Shown here: piece by piece, positions 13,733 through 22,983 of the stretch
Position numbering within the stretch: the stretch's first letter is position 1
How the letters are laid out: each line of letters opens with the position of its first letter
Source of the DNA: Colius striatus
Taxonomy: Eukaryota > Chordata > Aves > Coliiformes > Coliidae
DNA: 64,000 nt
Assembly: GCF_028858725.1 (NCBI RefSeq)
Contig: NC_084790.1
Location: forward strand, 6,622,669 to 6,686,668
Reading direction: 5' to 3'
Made by a program: the position numbers and the translations under genes
Notes under the pieces: model-generated
Databases searched by the model: none
Told to the model about the DNA's origin: nothing
Seen by the model: the letters and a program-made list of their open reading frames with translations, nothing else

Positions 13733-14415
13733 CTTCACTGACAGGAGTTGCACAGCCTTCCAGGTTCAAGATTATATCTTCATCTCTGTCATCTGTATCA
13801 GCTCCCAAAAGCATCCAGCTCTCAACATTATCACTTTCAGATATGAAGCTCTCCTCTTCTGAGCTATCCTCTATTACCAGCACATCTTGGATGGCATCAC
13901 CTCTAGCAGAACTAACTGGGCTAAGTTTCCCACTAGTGCTTTTCTTATGCCTTGAAATGTCTCTGCCTGATCCAGCAGCATAAGGGGTATAACATCCAGT
14001 AGCTTCAGTGTGACTTGGTGTGGAAGATCCTGGATGGATACGTGCTTTAACTTGACCTGAAGAGCTTGATGACTTCTTTGTTTTGCTTTTGTAAACACTG
14101 TCTTCATCTGGTGTATCAGACAAGACAATGACTTCAGGGTCATGTGAAAGCAGAATATCATGACCAACAGATTCAGTGATTTTTTTGTCTTGTTTCTCAT
14201 TTAGAACTGAGCTATGACTTGTGATTTTCGAAACATCAGCTTCTTCATCCATTTCCAGCGTGCTGATTTCTCCAAGATTTTGGGAATAGTGGATCTGGCT
14301 GTAGAGATGAAATTCCACCTCACTATCAATGCTCTGCTCACTGGATGACTCCTCATGATAAAGTTCATCTTCATACACGTCAGTATCATCATCATCTTCA
14401 TAACCAACAAACATT
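13733..14415 (-). CDS. ZCCHC7: ZCCHC7 first coding exon, N-terminal acidic region (partial gene)
   Basis: ZCCHC7 is the vertebrate Air1/Air2-like zinc-knuckle protein. With MTR4 and a PAPD5/7-type poly(A) polymerase it forms the nuclear, largely nucleolar TRAMP complex that tags RNAs for exosome decay. This exon encodes residues 1-227 plus one base and starts MFVGYEDDDDTDVYEDELYH. I recognise it by motifs shared with human ZCCHC7: YEDELY/ESSSE, SIDSEVEF.LYSQIHY (residues 29-43), DNVESWMLLG (195-204) and the ILNLEGC...SEG end. The region is acidic and Ser-rich and probably disordered; the CCHC knuckles lie in later exons not seen here. The acceptor is TTTCATTTCCAG, the ATG is at 14414, and the donor is GAAG/GTTAGT, phase 1. 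The open frame extends 5' to another ATG at 14450, but that lies inside the intron. VIVLSD (95-100) and VLVIEDSSEEES (178-189) resemble SUMO-interacting motifs. Confidence 0.93.
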
Positions 14416-15344
14416 CTGGAAATGAAATAGTTTGCATCAACAAAACCCAAAAATATTATATCAGACTTGTCATGAATTTATGTCCAAAACCACCTTTAAA
14501 ATGACTCCTTTGGACTTTTTCAAATTGCTAGTTAGTCATAGAGCTATACTTTAAGGAGGCTTAACAACCTCAAAAATCAGTGCACAAATATGAAACAGCA
14601 AAAGTTTGCTTTAATCTTAACTACTACTTTAACCTCAGCTATGTTGGCATCTGAAAGTTGAACTTACTGTGCTCTCAGCTTTCACAGGTTCTCTCCATCT
14701 TGGGTGCAAAACCAGGGCACCTGCATGCATCAGGAGCCAAATAAGTGTCTGAATGTGAGTTTTGATCATTCCATCCAATAGTATTCATTCTGGATACTTT
14801 GCACCTCGCTTTACTAAGTAATATCTGGTATACATACCTGACAGAGCAGAGAAGGAACATTCAGCAATATCTGACAGAAGTAACTTGGAGCCTATCTACA
14901 CTTGGGCTGCAGAGCCACCTGAACTGGCACGTCAGGATTTAACTCTGTGACAAGTACTGGGGCCATGATACAGAAGCACCCAGACACATTTTGCACAAGC
15001 TCGGGTCAGAAAGTAGCATTAAAAAAAAAGAATCCTGAAGGTAGTATAAAAGCCTGCAGCCTTCATACAAAGTAGCATGTCATGTTGACCCATCAGGGCT
15101 TATAAACAGAGTAACAGTGGCATGAAAATGCAGAAGAAATGTTCTTAGACCTGAGGAAGATACACTTGCAAACAGCGTCTGCTCAGCTCAACATTAGCTA
15201 TGACACCTCTGTGCTGCCACCAGTTAGGCAGTAATTCACTACAACCTTCCATGCCTTTTTTGGTGAATCTAGGACTAAGGTCCCAATTTCCCTTGTCGTG
15301 TACTCATCTACACTGTTTTTTAGACAGGCTATAAGAGCTGGCTG
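14416..15344 (-). other. ZCCHC7 5' intron segment
   Basis: This is AT-rich intronic sequence between the coding exon and the CR1 copy. A donor-like CAG/GTATGT occurs on the minus strand near 14834, but no convincing exon precedes it. Confidence 0.6.
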
Positions 15345-16185
15345 TTGGGACGAGTACACTCTCAGCAAGTTTGCAGATGATGCAACATTGGGAGGAGTGG
15401 TTGATGCACCAGACAGTTGTGCTGCCATTTGGAAGCATCTCAATGGGCTGGAGAAGTTGGAAGAGAATACCCTTATGAAGGTCAACAAAAGTAAATGCCA
15501 AGTCCTGCACCTGGGAAGGAGACACACTGGGGGCCCATTGCCTGGAAAGAAGGTTTGCAAAAAAAGGATGTGGGGATGGGACAAGTTGACTACACCCTAG
15601 ACAAAAAAACATCCTAGACTCCTGAAGAACATTGCCCCAGGGTGAGGGAGGTTATCCTTCTGCTCTAGTCAGCACTCACAGGACCACATCTGGAGCGCTG
15701 GGTACAGCTCTGGGGTCTCCTGTACTAGAAATGACGGACATATTGGACGGAGTGCACAGAAGGGCCACTAAAACAACTAAGGAATTGGAGCATATGTCAT
15801 ATAAAGCCAGGCTGAGACAGCTGGGGCTGTTCATCCTCAAGAAGAGGAGGCTCGGAGGGGTCTTATGAATGTACATAAATACCTGATGAGGCTTGGGGAG
15901 TAAGTAAGACAGAGCCAAACTCTTCCAAGTAGTGACAGTAACACGATGACAGACAGTAGACATAAAAAAATATAAAAAGTACAGGAAATTCCACTTAGAC
16001 ATAAGAAAAAAAACCCTTTATATTTCACTCTGTGGCCCAGAAAGGCTGTGAAGCCTCATCCTTGAAGATGTTCAAAACCCTGCTGGACATGACCCTGAGC
16101 AAACTGGTCTAAGTCACCATGCTTCAAGTCAAGGGAGCTGGATGAAACAATTACCAGAGGTTTCTTTCTTCCTGAGCTATCCTGC
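15345..16185 (+). mobile_element. 5'-truncated CR1 LINE with decayed reverse-transcriptase tail (plus)
   Basis: The plus-strand translation around 15355-15520 reads LSKFADDATLGG followed by a segment ending KVNKSKCQVLHLGR. This is the FADD catalytic-core region and downstream part of the CR1 ORF2 reverse transcriptase. Further on, YKARLRQLGLFILKKRRLGG (from about 15800) matches the CR1 connection region. The typical 3' UTR follows (TTCAAAACCCTGCTGGACAT near 16070). The reading frame breaks several times with stops and frameshifts, so the copy is dead. It is antisense within a ZCCHC7 intron. The 3' end is eroded and its exact boundary is uncertain by tens of bases. Confidence 0.85.
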
Positions 16186-17304
16186 CATCCCAACCCAATG
16201 GCAAATGTCTCTACAGTTCACTGCCTACTCCCTAGCAAGATGGGAGATCCAAAGACATTCTAAAGTAACTTTGCCTAATTCCCAGGATACATTGTTTCAT
16301 TTACATGACTATATCATACCTGAAGAAGAGGAAAGGGGAAACTTTCCCTGAAAAGTCTATATTTCTGTGTTACAGTCACTTCTAGGGAAGACAAGAAGCC
16401 TTTTTAGACATGGAAACTGTCAGACTGTTTTTTTTTAACAGTGGAAGGAAGTTGCATGGTATTGTTTAAATTGACATACTGATACACAAGTAAAAAAAAT
16501 CAGATTCAGAAGCTTTGTACAGTAGTAATTTGTGCAATTATGGTATTTAAAGAACCCAAAGGCTCTCGTTATGACAGCTTCCTGTGCACACCCTGCAAAA
16601 GTCCTGCCTTGATCATGGTACATATGACCTCATTTGTATTTCTGTTATACCAGAAGTCAAACTAAAGATGAAAACACTTTTTCCCACAAAATAAGCAAAA
16701 TAAGACCATGCAAGACATGAGCACAAAAGCAGGAAGGATAATCCATACGTTGTACTCATTTCTGTTTAGGCTTCCAGTAGATCAGTTTACATAATTCCAT
16801 CTCATCTTCACAGCTAAAAAAACACTTTGGTCTTCATCAGCTGAGATCACATCCAAAGACAACCAGAATCTTACTCATTCACATACATACTCAGGTATGC
16901 TACCTTGTAATACATTAAAGTTGGTTTCTAACCTACAAGCACAGTACTAAAACTTAACAAGTGGAGCTTATAGAATCTGTTTTAAAAGCTGTCCTATCCA
17001 CACAGCAACTACAACCTCCTGGAAACTTTTACATCTGCCAACACAGAACTCTGCTTAGCAGTACAATGCATGTAGCAACAGCCTGGATCTGCTAGACTCT
17101 GCCCTTCTTATCCATGTTTTTAGGTAACTATTTTATCCATTATCTTCAGTACAATATGAAAGAATGTGGTCAGAACTTGGTGATAACAGAAAACAATAAA
17201 TCTATTTTATACCAATATTTAGGTTCCGATGCCATTGATAGTGGGCCAAAGTAAAACTCTGGCCAAAAGCACCTGACAGACCAAATACTCATACTTAAAA
17301 CATG
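16186..17304. other. ZCCHC7 intron, no recognised feature
   Basis: AT-rich single-copy-looking sequence. No exon, RNA gene or repeat was recognised. Confidence 0.6.
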
Positions 17305-17787
17305 TGTTGTAGTTTTGGCTGGGACAGAGTTAATTTTCTTCCTAGTAGCTGGTAGAGGGCTGTGTCTTGGATTTAGTGTGAAGATAATGGTGATAATACA
17401 CTGATGTTTTAGTTGTTGCTAATTAGTGCACATCTTGAGTTTAGCATTTCTCAGTTTCCCAGATCCTGCTGGCAAGCAGGTGTACAAGAAGCTGAGAGAG
17501 AGTACAGCTAGGACAGCTGACCCGAACTTCCCACAGTGCTATTGGATACCACAGGATGTCACGCCCAGCATACAAAGCGGAGGGATCTGGCTTGGTGGGT
17601 GGATCGTTGCTTGGGCGTCAGTCAGCGAGTGGTGAGCAACTGCATAGAGCATCATTTGTCTTTTCTTGGATTTTATTTCTCTTTGTTATATTTATTTTCA
17701 TTACTATTTAATATTTATTAATATTATTTCTATCATTATATTTGAATTCATTTTAGTTAGTAAACTGTTCTCATCTCAACATGTGAG

Positions 17788-18995
17788 TGTCATGGTTTGA
17801 CATGAAACCTTTTTGGTAAGGGGGAAGAGGCTATAAAGATGGTTCTTATAAGAAATTACTCAAACTCTCCCCAGCTCTGAGACAGACCCACTGCTGGGGC
17901 TGAGCCAATTAGACACCTCCACGATCACTTTTTAAGAAGAAGCCGGAAGAGGAGGCTTCTTCCTTCTTCCGTCCCTTCTTCTCCAGCTGGTAGTGGTGCA
18001 AGGAGTGGGAAGAGTGAGAGAAACAACCACACAGACTCCAAGGTCAGTGAGGAAAGAGAGGAGGACGTGTGCTGGAGCAGAGACTCCCCTGCATTCTGTG
18101 GAGAGAACTGGTGAAGCTGAGATTTATTTGCATTTCATTAAAAACCACCGCATCGTGGGCAGAGAGTCATCTTGCTAAAGATCCCAGACCAGGTGCAGAG
18201 ACTCATTTTGATAAAGAAGACCCTGTGCCAGGGGCAGTGACTATGGCTGGAGGAGGCTGTGTCCTGTGGTAGGGACCCAATATTCACAGAAGCTGTAACT
18301 GTGGGGAGGAACCCACGACAAAGCAGCTCATTGAACTTATGCCCAGAAAGGCCACGTCCCAAGGGAGGGACCCTGTATCTGCAGAAACTGCAACTGTGGG
18401 GAAGAATCCATGCCAGAGATATTAACCAAGGACTGTGTCCCATGTGAGGGACCCTGTATCGGCAGAAGCCGCAGCTGCTGGGAAAAAACAGAGAAGTTTG
18501 TTAAGGACTGTGTTCTGTGGAAGGGACCTCGTATTGGAGCAGGGGAAGAATGCCAGGAGTTCTCATCTGAGCAGAGAGAAGCAGCAGAGCCCATCTGTGA
18601 GAGACGGACCACATCCCCCATTCCCTGCCCCCCCTGAGCTGTTGAGTGGGGAGGAGGTAGAGATATCGGGAGCAATGAGCTGGGGGGAGGGAGAACTTAA
18701 AGTGCTGGTTGTAATTTTCTCATCATCCTGCTCCCTTTTGGCTTTCATTCCGTTCTGTTTCTTGTAGAACAAACTTTCCTACTTTCCTCTCTAAGTTGAG
18801 TACTGGAGTCTGTTTTGCCCAGAACCATAATTGGCAGTGAAACCTCCCTGCCCTTGTCTGAATCCACAACAACTTTGCTTATCTTTTTACTCCCATTTCA
18901 CTGGGGCCTCCACCATCCTAACGAGGGTGGGGGTGAATGGGGGTACCGAGTGAGTGACTGTCATGCTTCTGTGCTAGCTGGGCCAAACCATGACA
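17788..18995 (+). mobile_element. Younger solo LTR nested in the LTR above
   Basis: The element is 1208 bp. It starts TGTCATGGTTTG and ends CAAACCATGACA, a perfect 12-bp inverted repeat with TG...CA termini. It is flanked by a perfect 5-bp target-site duplication GTGAG (17783-17787 and 18996-19000). Inside, about 18260-18545, are four degenerate direct repeats of roughly 77-92 bp centred on GGGACCC/T followed by CAGAAGC/ACTGCAACTGTGGGG. No coding sequence is recognised. The length and internal repeats fit an avian ERV solo LTR. A non-autonomous DNA transposon with terminal inverted repeats is the alternative, less likely given the TG...CA ends. Its orientation is assigned only provisionally. 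Confidence 0.7.
18260..18545 (+). repeat. Degenerate ~80-bp tandem units inside nested LTR
   Basis: Four successive copies of a GGGACC-containing motif occur near 18267, 18360, 18442 and 18519. Each of the first three is followed by a CAGAAG/ACTGC-type block and a GGGRA run. Spacing is irregular (about 92, 82 and 77 bp). They are LTR-internal repeats, not a separate element. Confidence 0.6.
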
Positions 18996-19507
18996 GTGAG
19001 TTTTACTTTTTTCCCCAATTCTCCTCCCCATCCCACTGGGAGGGTGAGGAGTGAGTGAGCAGCTGCAGGGTGCTCAGCTGCTGGCTGGAGTTAAACCAGG
19101 ACATTTCTCTCAACTTTCTGTGGGGTCACCCTTTCATACCCTTACCCTATTCCCATCCACAGGGTAAGAATACAAGCAGAGCTGGCTCAAATCCAGCACA
19201 TTTAAAATATTAATCTGTGGTTACAGGAAATGAGAAGAGAGATCTGCAGTAATAAAAGAAATAAAACAATCCTCTTGAAGCAGTTTTAATGACATTTGAA
19301 AAGCCAGCTTAATTCAAACATTCTTCCCTCCCCATTCTATCACCTGCATGATAAAGTCATACAAAGTAAGTATATGACCATTGCTGAAACAATGCAACTA
19401 AACAAGACTTCTGGATCACAAACCCCAAAGAGAGGCCAAGGTGCTGACTCATAGACACTTCAAAATGAAGACACGAGTATGAAGAGGCAGTAGGGCACTA
19501 TACTTAC

Positions 19508-19577
19508 TTTGATTCGTCCTCCTGAGAAGCTCAGGTCAAACAATGCTGCTTCCTCCTCCTCTCCAGTCCATGCACAA
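19508..19577 (-). other. ZCCHC7: Probable 5'-untranslated exon of ZCCHC7
   Basis: On the minus strand a good acceptor (CTTTCTTTATTCCAG) precedes 70 nt that end at a strong donor (CAAA/GTAAGTAT, 19507 down). The exon has no long open frame. It carries a complete upstream ORF, ATG at 19571 and TGA ending at 19536, encoding MDWRGGGSSIV. It lies between the CpG-island donor at 22358 and the coding-exon acceptor at 14416, in the right order for a leader exon. Splicing it in would place A at position -3 of the main ATG; skipping it would place C there. Recognition rests on splice-site quality and position only, with no cDNA support. Confidence 0.5.
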
Positions 19578-21609
19578 CTGGAATAAAGAAAGGTTCTCCC
19601 TCTTGCTCAGCACGTTTGACAGGTGACTGGGAAACAAGAAACATCAATCATCAGCATCACAATGCAGCCTCAAGATATCTAGTTCCACTGCTCACCATCC
19701 CCAAACTGAGGCAATAGCTCTTCATCACAAACTGAGAAACACCTGATTCAGGTATTTGACATCAAAGCAAATAAAAACACTGCATCTAGGAAAGAGAAGA
19801 GGAGCTTGATGGAGTTTTGCTGGTTTTCAGATTGTCAAAGAGAAGCAGTTGCTTATTGTAATCAGAGTGACACTCAAACAGAGAAAGACATATCTGACTG
19901 CCAGTCTTCAGCAACTTAGATTTCCTTTCACCAATGAAATGTTCAGACTACAGGCAATCATCCTTTTTGCTACTAGCTCGGCTATGACAAAGACATCCCT
20001 CATGTCTGAGTGTGAAAACCACATTAGAAAGAACAGTCCTGTAAAGACAAGCTGATTTGACAGGCTGCAGAGAGCATAACACAATGACTCATCATTCTTT
20101 GGAACTGGTCTGCCTTACCTTGAAAAAAAACCCTGAACTTCAAAGTCTAGACCACAGGAGAAGCTGGTCCCTTCATCAAGAGGAATCACTTCCTACCTGA
20201 AGCCAGAGCACAACTTTCCTCAAAAATACCTGACTGGTAGGCCCTAAGTAAGAACAGTTCAGTGAAGGGCTACTGCTGTTAAAACAAAATTTAAAAATCA
20301 CAGTTATCTGAATTTCTTTTAACTATTTCTGAACAAAACTCCAGGTGGATATAGTTTGAAGTGGCAAGAGATTTTCCCAGACCATTTCCCAAGACTGTTT
20401 GCCAGCACTTTTCTTCTAGTCCATTAAAATTCTGACACCCCTCACTTGATTAAAAAGGCCCCTTGCATAAAAGCCTTCACTTTGTATAAGTGCCAGTAAG
20501 GTGCCCAGGCCAGCCCTGCTTTATGTGCTTTGTTTCTCTGTACTGGCTCCTCCTTTCCTCTGCTTAACTTCACACTGCAGCTCTCAACTTTTTCAACTCC
20601 TAACATCTTCCAGAGCTCACTCAGTAACCTTTTCCTATCTTTCTCTTGCCATTTGAAATATACATTCTGCTTAACTTCAAACAAACAAAAAACCAATGAG
20701 AAGCATGGTATTCCCACCACCACCAGAGAATTCTAAATATTTCTATCTTTTCTCTTGCTCCCTGCTTGATCTTTGCAGTAATGTCAATTCTAGCACTTTA
20801 TGACAAAGGGCACATTGAAAATCCACCAATAGATGTATTCTTTGCTGCCTTAGAAGGTAAAGACAAGACATAATCCCACCATCAGGCTCTACTGCACAGG
20901 AAAGTGAGACACACAGCCATCAGACACCTGGCTTCGCTCCCCACACCGATGTTCTCAATCCAAAGTACAAATATCCTCACAGTGAGACACTTAAAACTGT
21001 CATGAGGTAGATTCCAGGGCAGCCACTCCCTTGGTTTTCACAAAGCAAACAAGTACATACTGTATCTGTTGTCCCAGTTTCAAGTAGCCAAAAGGTAATC
21101 AGCACTGTAAAGCTCATAGAACAGTGTCATCTGCTACTAGCCATTTTTTTGATCAGCCTTGTCACTCATTTCTTCCAAGGATAACCTGAGTTGCCCAATG
21201 TTGAGATGTCAAACTCATTCGTATGTTGATTTGCTCTTTGTTTGTCTTTTCTACATTTTCCTTAAATACAGTGCAAATAAGTGTAAAGGAGAAAGAAGAG
21301 CTTTGAAGAAGAGGTAAATGTTTTTCCAGTGACAAGATATACCTTTAGGAGATCACAGGAATATATCTTCCACACCCAAACCCTGGAAAATAACAAAACA
21401 GTGCAAGTTTACTTCAAGCCAGTTAGAAGACTGTATCCTCTTAGCAACCTTCAGTATTGTGCTTAACAGCAACTGTGCCAACATTTGCTTTTCTTTAGAT
21501 CAAGGCTGAATTTGTTTTGGTGACCCTAACACTGCTGTGCCAGGGTGACAGGAAAACAAATCCCGTGTATCTGGGCTTGCAAACGTGAGTGAAACAAGGA
21601 GTCTGTTCA
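19578..21609 (-). other. ZCCHC7 first intron, distal part
   Basis: AT-rich sequence with no recognised exon or repeat. CpG density begins to rise near 21600. Confidence 0.55.
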
Positions 21610-22760
21610 GGCGCACACCGCTGACAGTTATGGCACACGGGGCACCGCGTCCAGACGAGGCAGTAAGGGCACAGACTCCCTTCTGTCCGGCGCAGGCCCC
21701 TCGGCAGCTCCGCGGCCCAGCTGGAAGCCGCCGGTGATGGGACCTGCGCCCGTTCCCGGGGTGCGGCCGAGGACTGGGACACGCTGCAGCCGGAGACAAA
21801 CGACACTAAGGCAGTGACTCGCACATCTGTTTAATGGCAAGGAGGTTACGAATTTATGGTGCTTGGCACGGTCGATGCCCGCACCGCTACAGCGGACAGC
21901 GCCCTGCCAGCTCCGCGGGCCGCCCCTGCGGAGCTCCGCCGGGCACGCACAGGCACCGCACTCCGCGCTGGGGGCAGGCCGGGCCGCCGGGGCAGGCCGC
22001 ACCAGGACGGGCACTCAGGCAGGGACTGCCGCGGGCACTCCGGCAGCGCGGGCCAGAGCCGCGCAGACTTCACCGGCAGGCGGAGGGGCTCCGCGGCAGC
22101 CGGCCGGGGTGCAGACGCTCGGGCAGCAGCGCGCCCGACCGTCCCGGGGCTGAGGGGCCGAGGCCCGGACGGGCCGTCAGGAAGAACTGGCCGCCGGGGC
22201 AGGGAGCCGGGAGGCGGCTCTGCCGGAGCGGGGAAGCCCGGGGCCGGGCAGGGGAGGCGGCAGCGGCAGAGGCCGCGGGGGGAGGTCGGGCAGGGCCGGG
22301 GGAGGGTGCGGGGTAGGGGGCCGCGGGCGGGCAGTGCCGGCGCCGCTCCCGTACTCACTGCCGGCCGCGCCGGGACACGCCGAGCGGGAAGTGGCGGCGC
22401 GCGCCCCGCCCCGCCGGCCGCGTGCTTCCGGCCCCGCCGCCGTCACGCGCGCGCGCGAGGCCCCCGGAGCCCCGGCCCCGCCCCGCGCCTCGCGCCGCCC
22501 CCGGGCTGCGGCTGCGGCTGGGGCTGGGCCGCGGGAGCCGGTGCGACGCCCCCGCCGCCTTCCCCCGGGCTCCTCACGGCCGGCGATGGCCGCGGCGGCG
22601 GCGGATCGTGCCCACCGGGCAACGCCGCCGCTGGCCGCAGCTCGGAGCCGAGGCCGGGCCTGGAGCGGGGCGGCGGGGGGCGGCTCCGTGCTTGGGTGTC
22701 TGTGGATGTGTGGTGGCAGCTCGGCATTGAGGAGAAAATGCCGTGGATTGGGTGCGTTAC
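21610..22760. promoter_or_regulatory. ZCCHC7: CpG island, ZCCHC7 promoter (possibly bidirectional)
   Basis: This is a dense CpG domain of about 1.1 kb. The core near 22385-22460 has ETS-type sites in both directions (GCGGGAAGTGGCGG and GTGCTTCCGGCC), GC boxes, a CRE half-like CCGTCACG and a CG dinucleotide run, with no TATA box. That is the usual make-up of a housekeeping promoter, and it lies just upstream of the putative exon 1 donor at 22358 on the minus strand. The very long open frames through the island on both strands are GC artefacts. GC-rich sequence extends on the plus side to about 22860, where a donor-like GGGTGAGAAG could serve a divergent transcript. Confidence 0.75.
22359..22450 (-). 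other. ZCCHC7: Putative ZCCHC7 exon 1 (5' UTR), start undefined
   Basis: On the minus strand a near-perfect donor, GTGAGT, starts at 22358, just after GGCCGGCA. The exon lies directly downstream of paired ETS motifs. Its 5' limit is a guess, because TATA-less promoters start at scattered sites. It is non-coding on this reading. It would be the partner of the 19508-19577 leader exon or would splice straight to 14415. Confidence 0.5.
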
Positions 22761-22918
22761 TCTACCCGAGGCTTTCGGAGCGATTTCCGCTTCCAGCCCC
22801 GCAGCAAGCCCCAGCGATGGACAAGAAAGAGCGAGGCTAAGGGAGGAGAGTCACGGGTGAGAAGAGCAACGAGCGAGCGCCTCACTTCTCGGAGCATCCC
22901 TCCAGGAAACAAACCCCC

Positions 22919-22983
22919 GGTCAGACTGGCTTCCCCACGGTCAGACTGGCTTCCCCACGGTCAGACTGGCCTCCCCACGGCCA
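22919..22983 (+). repeat. 20-bp minisatellite, three copies
   Basis: The unit GGTCAGACTGGCTTCCCCAC is repeated three times head to tail with one T/C difference in the third copy, and a partial fourth (GGCCACACTG) follows. It lies about 550 bp from the putative ZCCHC7 exon 1 on the divergent side. Confidence 0.9.

Larger units (their letters stand above)
17305..19103 (+). mobile_element. Avian endogenous-retrovirus solo LTR, split by a later insertion
   Basis: The left part (17305-17787) begins TGTTGTAGTTTTGGCTGGG and the right part (18996-19103) ends GTTAAACCAGGACA. The ends form an imperfect inverted repeat bounded by TG...CA, as expected of an LTR. The left part ends TCATCTCAACATGTGAG and the right part starts GTGAGTTTTACTTTTTTCC, so the two parts are continuous once the insert is removed. 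Without the insert the LTR is about 590 bp. From memory this resembles a solo LTR family widespread in birds (ERVL-like), but I could not check a library. No internal gag/pol/env sequence adjoins it. A target-site duplication at its outer ends is not obvious, consistent with an old insertion. Confidence 0.75.

Noticed and set aside
14415..14450. Upstream in-frame ATG at 14450 for the ZCCHC7 exon
   Set aside because: It lies before a good acceptor (TTTCATTTCCAG) and so is intronic; family homology starts at the 14414 ATG.
15298..15868. Possible host gene from reverse-transcriptase-like frames
   Set aside because: The motif order is that of a CR1 LINE and the frame is broken; it is a dead retroelement copy.
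21834..22860. Long open frames in the ZCCHC7 CpG island
   Set aside because: Same GC artefact: composition-driven, antisense to each other, with no recognisable motif.
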